The notes under the pieces are model-generated. The model was not told where the DNA came from, ran no database searches, and was given only the letters and a program-made list of their open reading frames with translations. From NCBI RefSeq assembly GCF_023343835.1, contig NC_064443.1:17619501-17683500 (forward strand): a stretch of DNA of 64,000 nt. The letters run 5' to 3'. The DNA comes from Lagopus muta. Lineage: Eukaryota > Chordata > Aves > Galliformes > Phasianidae. Each line of letters begins with the position of its first letter. Within the stretch, counting starts at the first letter, position 1. This document shows, piece by piece, positions 49,988 through 64,000 of this stretch. A program made the translations under genes and the position numbers.

Positions 49988-52900
49988 AAATAAAACAAAC
50001 AACAGGGCTTGTGCTGCTCTTCTACACCAGCAGACCAGGGCAGTTGTGAAAGCAGTGAGAGATGTAGACAGCTGAAGTCAGGGCTACTGGCATCACCTAA
50101 GCGTATTGCTGCTCTCCATGGGAATTTGTACCACTAGCTGCTGCCTCTGCTTCTGGAGAGGGTGCTTGCTGCCCAACGAGAGCAGGTCTTGTGCTGTGTA
50201 TAGCTATCAGTACTTCACAGTTTAGGAAAAGGAGTCTTCAGAGTACTTCTATTCAAAGATCAAAATAGCTTTCACGCACAAGTCTATAGTACTACAGTAA
50301 GTATTTTGAAAGAAATGACTGTATTATTGAGGTCAAAAAGAAGGTGATGAAACAAAGAATCATCTTATTCAACCATTCTTCCAAAGCTGATTCTTCACAA
50401 GCAACTGCTGTTGTTTTTTTTTTTTGTTTTTTTTTTATGCCGACACTTATAAGTGGTAGGAATAGACTATTCTTTACCCACAAATGTGTGTGATAGTTAT
50501 ATTTCCTGTTTTTTCTGGATGCTCTGGCTTGATGGTGAGCCTTTAATGCCAGAATTCAGTGTATTAATTTTTTACAGATGTTGAGGAAGAAAAATGCTAG
50601 AATGGAAATAGGGAAGAGCTTAGGTCTCTGTCATGCTGTCCTATCATGCTCTAAGGCAATAAATAATAGTAATTCATTCAGACTATGTAAATCTCTCTAT
50701 TAAAATACTCAGTAGGCTAAAGAGACCATCAGTGCTCTCCTGTCGCTTTGTTTTCTTTAAACATTAATATTTAGCTCGTCTTTTCTTCTATCTCCCCTAA
50801 ACAGTAGTGTTCTCTTCCTCCTCTTGAGGTAGAAATGGGTGCAAGTCATAATTTTTTGGGGCATTCAGCCCACAGGGGATTCTTGATGCCATGAGTGGAA
50901 ACTGTTTTGTTTGCTTTCAAGATATGAATGCTAATTATGTCCTTCTGATGGAGCTTTTCTTATTCTTGGAGCATAAAAAAAAAAAAGTGAATCTCTCTCC
51001 TTCTTTGTGAATTTGTTCTACCATGATTTTCCTCTGCTGGTTCTCTCAAATAATATTATACAATTAGTAGCAAGACATGTTAATTTCAAGGAGAAAGCAT
51101 CTTTTTTTTTTTTTTTTCTTATAGTTGTTCATAATCTCATGGATTTCATTCTCTTATTAAAAAAAATTCAGAAGAAATATATCCTTATTTGCATTAGGGC
51201 GAAGAGGAACAGAGAAGACTTTTTTTTTTTAAAGAAAATCTTTCTGACTTAATTTCAGGTCACAGCCTGAAACAACAGAGAAGTGGGGGAAAAAAGCACT
51301 GAATTCTAAGTGAAGCTTTGCTATACTAATGAGATTTAAGTGGCGTGTATAAGATGTGATCCAGCATTTAAGTGTTTAACCTGAAACAGTTCCATTCCAT
51401 CCATCATCCAAAGCATGTGCGATAGCTTTATTCGAGCATTAAGTGAAAATAATTCCTTCTGTCTTTACTAGAAACACCAATCAGTGCCCTGTATGTCAGT
51501 CAAGGTCTGTCTTTATTGTCACCACAAAGAAGAATAAAGAGCACCAAGGCTTTTTTACCAGAATGAGATCTCTCCTGAAGGGCCCTTTACTTTTTTCATG
51601 TCTTAATTGTAGAGGCTTATGGCTATTTCTTACACAGAAACAATGCAAGATTGTAAGAATTTGTATCTACTGATGTTGACAGATGATAGGACTGTATTAA
51701 ATATCAATTAAAGAATTAGAATTGGCCTCAAAAGACATGACCCATCTTTGTCTCTTTTTTTTTCATTCAAGTTTGTACTTTGAATGACTCCAGATTTCTG
51801 CGGTCACTTGCCTTGTCCTTGAACTTCCCATCCTTTGTGTGAAGAAAGAGAGAGATGCTGTGCTAATAGGGAAACTTACCAGGCCAAGCTCCTTCTTGTT
51901 TTTGTGTTCTGTTGATAGCAAGAGTACTGAATGTCCAAGGTAACTTGCCACTTCCCAAGGTAATGCATCAATTGTTTAACAATTAAAAAGTACCTTGAGA
52001 TATATAGCAAAAGATGACTGGGAAAGAAAATTTGTCCTTGGCGTGTATGTGTTCTCTCACAATCTCTACATCTTGTTTAAACAAATACTGGAAGCACCGT
52101 GAGAGCGCTGCATTGGAGCCATACGTTTTCAAGGACAAGTACAGTATTATTAGAATAAGGCATGTGACAAATCCAGAGACTAGAACAAGGGATTAAAAAT
52201 ACTAGGATTAAAATTTACCAGAAGATTTGGCATTATAAGAGCACTGGTAAGAGATTATAATGTATCTGAAAGGAGAAACAATTGTATTTTGGAGAACAAA
52301 GCAAAATAGTTTTGCTAGGATGTCGAGGCAACCAGGTTCTTGTAGGTCTTATTTTTTTGGGATTTAATTGCCCTTGTGAATGTGCTTCACAGCTTGTATT
52401 GAATCAAGGAAAAGCAGAACCAGGAGAGTTACTGCGCTTGGACTCTAGTTAGTTCTGGATCCATGCTGCTGCAGTAATATTTCTGCAGTCTTGGGGCAAT
52501 TAAAATGACACCTAAGATCTCACAACCCCAAATTTCATTGTTATTAACTTGTCAGATTTGTGTATTAGTGGTTATTAAATGTAAAAGAAACATCATTGAA
52601 TTTTTCCTCATGTAATTGGACTGTATTTTGGCTCCTGACTTCTTAATGGTATTTTACACAGCAAATTACCCTTTGAATTCTCTGGGGAATCCCAAAACCC
52701 AAGGAAATCCTTTCTATTTCAGTGCTTCACCAGGTTTATGAGCCAAGCTTTTTTCAGTACTGATCCAGAACCATGGAATAACTCCACTGATGTGCTTTTA
52801 CAGACATCAAATGAAATTTTGACCCTTTAAAATCAAAGGTTTCCATTGGCTTTAACTGATCCAGAACACAATAGCAGTCAACTAATGAATTATTTAAATA

Positions 52901-55900
52901 TTCAGGGAGCAATATTCCCGTAATCCCTACACTAACGAGGAGAATGAATAGACTGCCAGTAGTAGTACTACTGCAAAAGAATATTTGCATGAACTAAAAA
53001 TAGTTGAAACAACTGATTTTTTTTCTGTCAATAGGCTGAGTGAATTCATATTCTTTTTACGACATAACACAGTGAAGCTGCTTTTCATCTTCTACAGCAG
53101 GGAGAAAAGTAAATGGCTAATGAAGTCCTGGTACAGATCTGCAGCAATTTTTGAGTTTCAGCATTTCATTTGAAGGAGATTAATACATATTTACTGCAAT
53201 TTTTAAACATCTGGTAAAGTCAAGTCTATTCACTGCTTCCTCACTCTTCTTATTCAAAGTGATTTAGTATTAAGTTTAATTACAAGCTTTTTCATGTGGA
53301 AAAGATTTGTTCAGTTTAATCAGAATAGATGACTAGAGGATGACCACTCCTCTAGAGAGTGGAACTTTTTTTCATTACACATTTGAAAGGGAAGAGTTTG
53401 AATTTTTTTTTTTTTTTTTTTTTTTGCAAGGTGACATTGAATCAAACCAAACTTCTCAGTCAAAATAAACTGAAAAAAATATACTCAAATCTTTTTCAGA
53501 CGGATAAAGTTAGGAAACATTGGCTCTTAAAGATTTTTCTTCCAAATTAAAAGTCGTTAAAAATACGTAGAAATATTAATTTCAACTTTGAAGAAACAGT
53601 TAGGGTTGGAATGGAAATGCTTCATCCAAAAGCTGATGTGATGCTTATTAATCACTGAAATATATGTTTAAATATAAACCTTAGGGCTAACATGACGTTG
53701 AGTGAACTACAATTTGTAATCTTTTTATTCCATCATAAATCTCACTGGTGCAAAATGGGAAGATGTTTCCTGTTAACATTTTCTTGAATCTGAGCTCAAG
53801 TTGTGTTCAGGTATCTTTCTATATTTTTCTTCATTAAAAAAAAAAATCACTGTGCATGCAACATCCAGTCTGCCTGATAGGAGTTTTATTTCCACAGTGA
53901 ACTTCATGTTGAATTTTTCCAAGCTTAGTAGAAAAATAAGTAAAAATTGAATTCAAATAATATTCCACTGTACCATGTCCAGCTGATTTTCTTAAGGAAA
54001 CATAGCTATAAACACATCTCAACAGAAATCTCCAAATACTTGTAGGGATCATTTTCATTATCTGGGAACTTGTAATTTGCTTGGAGTGCTTTAAGTTAGG
54101 GCCCTTGGATGGGTGAGAGCCATGAAAGTGAGTTCTTATGGAAGGAAAATGTGGATGTGCCAGCCAACCACCTTGCACATCTTGTGTGTGCATTAGTAGT
54201 TTTCATCAGCTGTTCATGTTGGGGCTCCAATAAGGCACTCCAGCCCCACATCCACATGGGCTAGGAAAAAGTCAGGATGCGTTCACAATGTCCACAAGAC
54301 TTAATTTACAAGGATATATTCATCTTATCTCAAAACATCCTGAAAAATCAAAGTGCAGTAAGATACTCAGAGGAGACTTTCTGTTTATGATGGCATCTGC
54401 TATTGTGGAAATGACTCTCATTGGGAGAGCAATAACAGGCTGATTCCTGCAAGAATCATCACTGCTGCCCTCCTGGGCTCATTTGACTGATACTGTGTGA
54501 AAGCAGTGTTCCTCACCCTGGGCAGGGCTGAGCATCACAGGTGCCAGCACCATGCATGGGAGGCCCTTGGTGGTGAGGTTTGCAGGACTTCTTTCCCGTG
54601 AGGTGAAATGGTTTGTACTTCCTTTTGTGCTTGCTGGTGCATTTAGTATTAGACAGATCCCTCTCTCTCAGAGAATCCACTACATTAAGCCACTCTTCCC
54701 TGGTATTTGAAGACATCAGAAATTATGCCTTTATTGAAACTAAATGAGTTACTTTTCCCTGCTGATCACTAGATGTGAGCTGCTATAGTATTTCTAGATG
54801 TTTATAATTATTACTATTTCCATTCCATATGGAACTTAATTGTAAATCTGTCAATGAATTTACTTTGGTGTTGAACGTGCCTGTCTGGATGAGTTTGGAA
54901 TTTATTATTTCAATTTTATTCCCTACACTTGTGGTGGGAAATATTCTGTATTCTTTACTGAAAGAACTCATGGAATTTACAGCCCTTTCTGCATCAATAA
55001 ATTCAGAAAAATCAAATTATTGTTAGGTATAAAACTCCAAATACTATATTATTAAAGCACATGTTGAGACAAGGCATCGCCTTATTTTATGGTATAGTCC
55101 AGTGCTAGAGTGATGTTAAAGCCTTGTGTACAACAGAGCTGAAGTGATATTTTTTGCGTGAAGGATTGATGAGGGAAATAATTCATTACTGGCAACTATT
55201 TTTGCTATTAATATTCTTGAGTTTGTTATTTTCAGCAGTTTCATTTTGTTTTTTGTTCTCTTAGCGCTGGCCATCTTAAATTAGGATCCAAATCTGAATG
55301 CATTACTCATAGCAGGGAGCAGTAACTGCCTTGTGCTGCCCTGGTGTTTTCAGGAAGCTGTTCTTACAAATGAGCGCTGACTGGTCCTCTTACAGGAGCT
55401 GCACTTCCTGGCAAGGAAGGTGGATGGTGTGTGCAGTCTGCAGGCTTCAGTTATGCATGGAGTATGTAAGCATCTGTGGTCTAGTTGGGCTTCTCATTAG
55501 GAAAATGGAAGAGGTGAGAAATCATGTTGTACTTACAAGGGCTGCATTCCTCCATCATTTACCATCTACAACAGTCATCTTGGCTTGAACGCCTTCCCTG
55601 GAAACAAGACAAAGTAGGGCTGAAGTTGTTCTGAGACTGCTAGGAAATAAATTAATGGAATCGAGGTATTTTACAGAAGGTCTTGCAAGGTCTATACTGA
55701 TATCATAGAGGTACATACAGGGATGTACTTATCTAAACAAAATCAGAGCAATGGGTGGTTAATAACTTGTGACCTCATATTCATCCTGTCTCTCAGTTAC
55801 ATAAAGCTGTAGCTTAAAGTGTTACAGGGTTCTTAGACACAGGCTAAAAATTATGAATTGTAAGATTCTCCAGAGGCTGCCGGGAAGGTCTAAATCTTTT

Positions 55901-56020
55901 CATTAACAAAGTTAAATTGAATAGAATGGTTGTCTTAGTGTATCTATAAAGGCCTTAATGGCCTTCATTGTCAGTGTTAAAGGCCAAAAACAAATCATTA
56001 TATGTTTCAGCTTTTTTCTG
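49984..56020. other. Unique non-coding DNA with T tracts
   Basis: No gene is recognised. T tracts lie at 50414-50436 (one G inside), 51102-51117 and 53403-53425. A 119-codon minus frame at 53834-54193 has no recognisable domain. Confidence 0.5.
53403..53425 (+). repeat. (T)23 homopolymer tract
   Basis: Twenty-three consecutive T residues after GAGTTTGAA and before GCAAGG. The phenylalanine run in an overlapping short frame is its by-product. Confidence 0.88.
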
Positions 56021-59000
56021 TGCTATTTAGTCAATCTTGTTGGGATCGTAAATGGACGAGTCATTAATTTGAGCTTTTTCTGAAGTTTGCTAACATGTAG
56101 AATGTTATATCTATTCACGAAACTCTGCAAAAGACTTGAGTCCAATATCAATTCTAAGGAGATTAAATACTTAAGCATTATACTGTCCTCTAAATTAAGG
56201 AAGTTGTATAAGCTTAATTTCCAGAGGATTTTAAATGTGATTAAACTGGATATGCCATGATTAAATATCTTGCTGCTATCCATTTCTGGGTGGATTAACT
56301 CCATTAAAATGAACTCCTCCGTAATATTTATTTCAGATAAATCCCTGGGAAATTTTTTATTCTGTGTGTTAGAGTCTAGTGCTTATTTTCCATGCAAAAC
56401 TGCCAAAATAAGTCTGACTGAAAGCACAGATATTACAGAAATCTCCTGAAAGCTCACAGGTATTCCTCAGATTTGTTAGTGTCGACTGGCAGCTACATTA
56501 AATTATAGGAATCTGGTTCAGTATTTCACGTCTGGAGCTGAGGCTCCTCGTGCTGGACCCTTTAGGGCTTCTGATTGTGAGTCCAACCCGACCTCCATGC
56601 CTCACCCAACAGCTGTTCAAAACAAATTCATGGTACCTGTTTGTGGGAACTCCCACTTGACATAGTGGGATCCATTTCACTTGATGCTGATCTGTACGTT
56701 AAACTTTATGTGCAACGACTCTCTTCAGTTGCACAGCCCTTTGCCAGGCTTTACCTGTTACTCTCCCATTAGATGTGGTATCAGTGGGATGTGGGCTGAA
56801 GTGAAAGCACACTGACCTGCTGCTGGCAGCAGTTGTGAGTGGTGTGTTCAGGCAGATAAAAGGAGACCTGGAATAAACTGCCCTCAACCTTATAAAAGTA
56901 CACTTAAAACTGCATTGAGATGGCATAGCCACCACACCTGGAGAGGATATGGATCAAATATGTTTACTAAGAGAAATTGCACAGATCAATAAGGGCGTAG
57001 TGGATGTTTTCCTCATCTACCCGTGATGTCCCCCCATCTCTCAGTATGGAGACATCTAGGAACCATTTCCCTTTTTAAAAAAACTTTCAAAATATTAATG
57101 TATGCATTCTTTCTATGCTCGTTATCCATTTATTATGAGGTGAACCACTCTGAGCTCATTAGTACAAGCTGGCTAAACTATTGCTGATGTTACTGTTGAA
57201 GCTTTAAAGGTTTTTGTTGAGTCCATCCATTACTCATACTTGGAACTTCACAAAAGGCAAGTTGTTCCCTCTGTAATAGCTACCTCACGCTTCTTCTGAC
57301 CTTATGTCTATATGTATATATGCATGTATTTGGCTGCCTTGCTATCTCTGCTTCCAGCTGGCTTAATGGGCGAATCACATACAGAAGAAAGGTTTCTAAC
57401 TCCCCGGTTTTGTTCTTTCATTCAAAGCCTGTTCAATTCAAATAACCATCACATCGACCTGACTGCATCTGCTTGTTAGATAGGTGAATGTCTGAAATCC
57501 ATAACATACACATACAAAAGCTTGAGACTACAAAATCTGTAGTTTGGTCAACATCCTTTAAAACAGCACGTGCTGTTCAACAACTGTGGAGGATAAAGAA
57601 TTTCAGAGTAAAAAAAGTACTGTACTATTGGTTTGGAAGAATAAAGGGTATTATCTTGCTGGAAGAAGATAGCTCAGAGAAATGCCATCTCATTGAAGTG
57701 AAAGTAAATAATGGTCCCTTCTCCAAGCTTCTTACCCCCAAATGCCAATGATTGGGTCACCATAAGGAAACTGCCCTGAGCACCTGCTCACAGTGAAAGA
57801 AAGGTCTGTCAGCAACAGAGTTAGTGCTTTTCCTGATCCAATTTTGGATGAAACACTAGACTTAGCCTGGAGCGTATGGACTTGGCTGAATGTCACCACT
57901 TCAGCTCAGTCCAGTATTACAAGCTTCTCAGTACAGTGCAGAACAAGCCCTAAAGACAAGAAGCAGCAGCAGTGATCTGTCAGATATTTACTGAGCATTT
58001 CCTTAACTCACTCTCATGTTGCTCTCCTCAGCCCTTGTCCATGGGGATGTGGGCTCTGTCACATGCAGGGAGAGAGGGCAGCCCTCATGGGCTTCTCTAC
58101 TTACTCATCCTACAGAAAGATTTTCTCAGGCTCATTGACATCCTTTGCATGCTGACCATTCACTGATCTCTAAAAGAAATGGTGATGTCAAGCTGAAAGT
58201 GTGGAACTTTGCTCATTCCAAACTCTCTGTAGGAAAAGATGCTTTTCTTTCATGATATTGCAGCCTCATATGTGCAAGACAGTGGGCCAACCTGAGCCCT
58301 TTATCACTCATGTCTGTTGCTGGTGGTTCAGAAAGAACACGTATAAATATGTATATTTCATGGTGATTTGGTTTGAAGTTAGAAGCTGAAAATGTTGGTT
58401 ATTTTCATGGAATATGCAGAGTCCTAAATAACTGAGAGAGATCAGGCTGATGTGAGTAAACATGATTTTTCAGCCCTTTTGTGAGACAGCTGTCAAATGG
58501 CAAAAGGATCTATTGGCAGTATGGCCACTGTTGAGTTAGCTACAATATTCCTCTCTGCCTATAATTTTCCTTTTCACCTGCCAAAACCTATCCATTTATA
58601 TGCTTATATCCTGTTATTATATAAAATCAGGATGACAAATTGTATGTCTGCGGCCCTCTTTGTTCCCATTCTACAGCCCAGTGAACATTCCTGGTGTACA
58701 TCAGTTTTATGTGAATGCAAGATGTTTGGGGTTTGTGAAAAATATTGCTCTGCGTGATTCATTTTACTGCAGCTAATGCAGGGGGAAAAAAAAGAAGAAA
58801 ACAACAAAAAAACTCCTCTATTGAAAATAATAGCCTGCTTCTTGGACTTCGCACATCTATTTCTTTTGTCTGGTTGTTCCTTTGTTTAAGCCACTATCCA
58901 GGTGGAATAATCAGGTCTCTACAGCAGAAGCAGAAACCCATCAACTATGGCATTATTTATTAAGGTCTCTCAGCATCGCTCACAGATGTCAGCATGCAGG

Positions 59001-62000
59001 GCTCCTGCTCTGTTTATTTCCAGGCTTCAGAAACAGCACCCATTGGTGCCAGGGAGCTGAGCAGTGGGCTCTGGGCTGAGCCTGGCCCCTTGGCTCACCC
59101 TTGCTCAGTGCTGAGCCAGATGCTGACACTATCAGCATGTACTTACATGTTGGACTAAGTGGAGGAAAAGCGGAGATGAAATCTTGGTTCCACTCGCATC
59201 AGGCATAAAACTCTCATTGACTCCGCTGGGGCCAGGTTTTTATTCCTGATATGAATTTTCTCTGTCAGACAATTTAAAGATGCTTTTATGAGGAAAGGAA
59301 TCTCACCATCTAAAATACCATGTTTGCAATTCTGGAAATCTCTGACATATGTTTTAAGAGTGTGTCATATTTCCTACTGGGGAACTTTATGATGCCAGTA
59401 GCATTATGGGAAGATAGCTTTGCAGAGGCTGTGATAAAGAAGAAGAGAGATTCAGTGATGGTGCTGGAGGTCATTCTAAAGTTACAACTTTTACTTTTTT
59501 TAATCAACTTCCTAACTCACAGTGTTGTTTAAGGGAAACAGATGACATTGTCAGTAGTTTTCTTCGGATCTCTTCTGTTCAGCCCTAATACTGTTTCATG
59601 TACTACTGAAGTAAGCCATCCTTGGCTTTTTCATTTTTGTGAATTTCTTATTCTATTTAATTTTGTCAATAACACTCTAATGGCCTGATCCAAAAGCCCT
59701 TTAAATCAATAGGTGGATTTCCCTCTGGTTTCCATTGAGCTTAAATCATTAATATGAAATTTTATTTTTTTTTGCAAATTCCACAAATGCTCATGTGCTT
59801 TCGAATCTTTAAGTCCATAACAGAAAATAACCCACTTCACATTGGCTTTGTTCCTCCTGTGAAGGCAGCCCATCATGTACCAAGAGTGTGGTTATCAGCA
59901 GAATGCCACGCTGTATTTGGTGGCAACGTGGCATATATCTTGTGTCACTGCTCTATGTGAGTTTAGTGCAAAATATAACCCTATTAAAATTACAATGCAT
60001 TTATCACCTAGCTCAGTTCAAAGAACTCGCAAGCTGCAAAGAATTTAATTAAAACATGATGATTTAATAGGCAGGCTCCATCTATTGTTTACTCAGGAGG
60101 TTGAAATTCTGTTGAAAATTAGGTCCCAAATTTAATTTTGACTTCTGCCAGCCTTACCACAGAAATGAGACTGCTGTAGAAAGCAGCAAGGAGAAGTGGT
60201 GGCAGCAGTTCCTTGCCTTTGGTGCAACTGCAGGGTGCTTTGGGAAGTTGATGCTGGCATTTGTCTCGCCGCAAAGGTGTGCGACGTGAGGTCATGAGGG
60301 AAAGAGCAGGCTCAGCCCCAGGGGTCTCAGTGGACTCCCAAGCCAAAGGTGGGAGTGCTGCAGGCTCCTGCCTGAAGACCGCAGGCAGAATTTGTCAGCT
60401 TGGATTGTTTTGGTTTGAGTTAATCATCTTTTCTGTTCTCAAACAATGAGTTGTTCCCCAAGGCAAAGGTCTTTTCAGGACTAAAGCCTAGTCATAATTT
60501 CTTTCCCTTGCTTGTAGTACTTGGTTTGCAAAAAGTCTTTAAAATGTACATTACAAGAGTGGCCTCTCATAACAATAGAACTAGTAAAGGAAATATACTG
60601 CAGCACAGCAAGTCCTGGGAAAAGGGGGCAGGTAGGAAGAAGGAGAGAATAGATGACCCAGGAAGGAAGAGGCATCTCAATGCCTCACCCATGCTTGCCC
60701 CCCTGTATCTAGAGACTTTTTCACGTGTCCTCACCATTCTCACCAGCTTGGCTAAGGCTGGCAAAGCCACAGTCAACCTTCAGTAATTTCGTTTATCACT
60801 CATTTAAAGACAGCAGCACTGGGGAGTCATGCTTGTAGAAGCATGCTGCAATGAAGGATTTTGGGGACAGTACATTTTTTAAAGCTCTCTTCCTTACGTG
60901 GCAAATATATCTTCATACAGATGGATCTTCTTCTGACTCAGAAGATATTGTACACGACTTCTATATACAGAAAAATGTAAAAATCTTGCTGTGAAATGCG
61001 TGATTTAATGTACATAGAAGAAAAGGCACTATGCCAGTTTCTCAGTTTCTGTCACAGTTTTAATGAAAAGTGATTCTAACATTTGAAACATCTTAAAAGC
61101 TGTCCCAGCCAAATGCCACGTTTCTATATATTGTCTGAGCTGCAAATCTAAGGTTTAGGAGGATGTTACTTTTATCTCTTGATAAAAAGCAGTATTTGAT
61201 AATTTCTTACAATGGAATTAATTTTTATTTGTTATAGCTACATAATAAAGCATTTTGGGGAAACTTCCTCTAAGCTGCAAAACGATCCATGGGAAAACCG
61301 TGTTTGTTTAGTGCAGCTGCACAGACCTGTTATGTGCTCACTGGTGATGTGCTGTGCTCCATAATTCACGGGATCCAGCAATCTGCTTAGGTAGTCAGTA
61401 CCGTGTGTTTTCTCATCAGAGAGCCCAGAGTTAACATCCATACCTTGACTTTGAGCACCAAATTGAAACTGATGTGCGAAACACAACAGGCATTTCAGTA
61501 ACCCAGATTATTCGAATTCACAGCTCCAAAACCACTTGTGTCCACCTGGCTTTAGAAACAGTGACAATTTTGCCCTTGCCTGCAGTCCTAGGAGAAGTTA
61601 CAGTCCAGCACACATGGGCAGTGCGGGCACCACACCTGCAAGTGGAAACTGACCAAATGCATTGCAAATCTGTGGCTTTGGGACAAGTAATTTCTGCAGC
61701 TAAGGGGATTGCTTGATGTGAGGAAGGCGTTGCTACAGGTGGTGTCACTGCCCTTGGGTGGTAGGACCTCCACCAGGTGCCTTCACCACGTGTAGGTTGG
61801 GTCTGCAGGTCTGAGGTTGCTGGCTGGTTTTGCCACTCTCTATAGGGTTGAGTTGTGATTTTAGCCTTGCTTGGCCAGGTGCCTGATCTCTTGCACTTGT
61901 GGGACCCTGCTCTGCTGAGAACTGCAGGCTCTTTCTGCTGAACAGTGCTGTGAATTATTTACATTACCTTCATATAGCAACTTATTGACTACAGCATTGT

Positions 62001-62030
62001 AAAGTACCCTATTAATGTTTTAAGCATTTC
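56021..62030. other. Unique non-coding DNA
   Basis: No gene, CR1, LTR or RNA gene is recognised. AT-rich blocks with TAAT words at 56030-56330 and 59960-60110 could be conserved non-coding elements. A 111-codon plus frame at 60451-60786 is overlapped by antisense frames and has no known domain. Confidence 0.5.
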
Positions 62031-62240
62031 ACTTTATTTTAATACAAGTAAATTATTTAGGAAATGTTAAAATGCTTTATGCTTTGACTAATGAGAAAGA
62101 AAAGTGTATGCTGCATCTTATTTTAATTGGATGTTTACCCTATCCTGTAGAAATCAAGTATTTATTATTTCAGACTTAATTAACTATGCATACAATTCCT
62201 GATGGATATGCATTATGTTTTTCCACTTGATCTAGCCATT
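62030..62240. promoter_or_regulatory. Candidate POU/homeodomain-type non-coding element
   Basis: Two ATGCAT octamer-like words (in AACTATGCATAC near 62183-62193 and GGATATGCATTATG near 62205-62217) sit next to ACTTAATTAACT (62175-62186). ATGCAAAT-like and TAATTA words are targets of POU and homeodomain factors. Appearance only. Confidence 0.22.
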
Positions 62241-64000
62241 TAGAGCCATGAATGTGCAGATTATTTTTACTTGGAAATATGAAATCTGGTGTTCAGGTAA
62301 CTCAGTTGCCATACATACAGTCAATTACTATATCCCTCATCATTTTGATGCATTTAGTTTTCTAAACTAATGCATGCACAGCACATTAAATTTGGGATAA
62401 TGCAAATTGATTCAAGTGGTGAAAAACTCCCTGTCAACTCAGAGTGATGCCTTCGGGTCTCTTTTATCTTTGTTAGCACAGAAATACTCTTAAAGGTTTT
62501 TTTATTAAGTTGTAGCATGTTATAATCACTTCTAGGCAATACTACAGCGTTGTATATGGATGTATGGAATGTTTGAGGTTATTTCAATATTACCTTGACT
62601 GTGCTCTAGATTGAAATATGGAAAATACTTTTTTCCTAATGTGTTGACCTGCATTATAAATAATCTTTCACAGAGCTGGAGTAAAGGCCCCAGCAATGAG
62701 GCAAATATTGCTTCATCCTCCCCATCCCTGGGACAAATCATCAGCATCAATAAAAACCAGCAGGGTCTCTGAGATGTATCCCCTGCTCCACTCTTTGAGG
62801 ACGGGACAGCAGAGTGCTACTGCTTGGCTTGTGGCTGAACTTGGCTTTAGCTCAATCTTGTTCCTATCTCTCTTGATAACATCCTTTTTTTGCCACAGAT
62901 GTGAAGCCTACTGATTAGCAAGCATCTTGCTCAGTGCCTGTCCCAACCAGAGGTAGTCTGGGAGTCAGGAGCAGTTCATTGCCACCAGCATGTTGCAGGG
63001 GAGGCCGCTGACAGACAAGTGATGTAATATGCTATAATGTTGTACTGGGGAAAGAGAGCCCGGGATGGTGGCTGCAGGACAAAGAGAGCTATGAAAGAGC
63101 AGACAGCAGATTCTTCCTTATGTATATTTGATCAGCCAGCTGCTGTTTGTTCAGCTTCCTTACAAAGGTCAAAATTCTTTCTGGAATAAAAAAAAAAAAC
63201 AAAAAAAACTTTAGGTTCCGTTTTGAGAAGAAATAGGTTTGTAAAAGCAAGCTTGTAGCCAAAATTGGTGTCTGAGGAGAAATCAGAGCAATGACACCTG
63301 CAGAAGCTGTGGGAATGTGCTGGTGATGGGGAACCATCTGACCAGTCATTGATGCTGGAGCACGCAGAGCACTGTGTTGGGGTGCTTAGGCCAGGTCCTA
63401 GCTGGGTGAATCAGAGGCAGGGATGGAGCTGGGTGCTTGCTTCTTGCAGTAGTTTCACAGTGCTGCGTTATGGAGTCGAAGCCAATTAGTCTTTCTCAGC
63501 CTGTAATGTCTCAGTAATTTTCTTAAAACCACCCATCTAACAACTGCCTTTAAAATTACCATGCAGACTTCATGAAACAATTACAAGAGTGCAAACTCAT
63601 AGTACTGGTGTGCCAATTATCCTCCAGGTTCCTGATTCTTTTTGGTTGTCTTCATGTTGCAGAACAGGGACTTAGAAGTGTAATGAACATTTGCAGTCAT
63701 TTCCCAGTCTGTCACCAGCACTGTCCTCATTACAATTGGATTTTAGAAGTTTTTCAGACAAAAATAAGTCTCCTTTTCTGTGGAAAATACATTTCTTTTT
63801 GAGTAGTAATGAAATATGCTGTTAGTCTGTATAGCACTGATGCCAATAAGGACTTCTATTGATGCTTCAGTGCGAGTTTGATGGGGGGAAATGCATCTCT
63901 GTGATAAAGACTGAAGTAAAAGGCTGTGCAAAGCATTTAGCTTGGGAAGGAAGCACAGTTACTTCAGCGCTGGAGATCTGTTGAGTCCAGAGGTAAAGCT
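62241..64000. other. Unique non-coding DNA to the window end
   Basis: No gene or repeat family is recognised. A short interrupted A tract is at 63188-63208. Confidence 0.5.

Noticed and set aside
1..64000. CRISPR arrays, insertion sequences, operons, bacterial gene systems
   Set aside because: Repeat content, base composition and absence of dense coding sequence all indicate vertebrate nuclear DNA.

Overview
The window looks like nuclear DNA of a bird, most likely a galliform such as chicken. It carries several CR1 retroposon 3' ends with the typical terminal ATTCTATG-type repeats, a solo endogenous-retrovirus LTR, one very old MIR-type SINE, CpG-poor AT-leaning unique sequence and long homopolymer and microsatellite tracts. 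The species is inferred from repeat content only.

I could not support any protein-coding gene. Open frames over most of the window are short (about 60-170 codons), overlap each other on both strands, and show no recognisable domain. The longest frames (168-201 codons, near 39.2-39.8 kb) are translations of a purine microsatellite. The window is therefore either intergenic or lies inside a large intron; short coding exons cannot be excluded by eye.

Layout: 1-7.1 kb is unique non-coding DNA. A 40-base A tract lies at 7.15 kb. A locally CpG-rich patch with a degenerate ~95 bp direct repeat and a primer-binding-site-like sequence lies at 8.2-8.7 kb. A 23-base G tract (13.43 kb) and a CR1 (13.6-14.0 kb) follow, then a second CR1 at 19.65-19.9 kb. 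A block with repeated homeodomain-type motifs and a TATA/Inr pair lies at 21.3-22.3 kb. CR1 fragments occur at 26.6 kb and, reversed, at 27.7-28.1 kb. The MIR remnant is at 31.55-31.73 kb. A perfect 16 bp hairpin lies at 34.3 kb, just before another CR1 (34.75-35.02 kb). A 387 bp pure purine microsatellite, (GAAA)n followed by (GAAAA)n, occupies 39.32-39.71 kb. The most structured object is a 999 bp solo LTR on the minus strand at 42.84-43.84 kb, flanked by GGTG on both sides and holding three nested kinds of tandem repeat. From 43.9 to 64 kb the sequence is unique and non-coding apart from homopolymer tracts, including T40 at 49.94 kb.

Several AT-rich blocks with dense homeodomain, POU, SOX or Meis/E-box-like words look like conserved non-coding elements, which would suit a gene desert or intron of a developmental gene. 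This is inference from motif appearance and needs a cross-species alignment. No novel gene system was found; the best leads are the repeat-rich LTR, the perfect hairpin and the possible second retroviral remnant at 8.2-8.7 kb.
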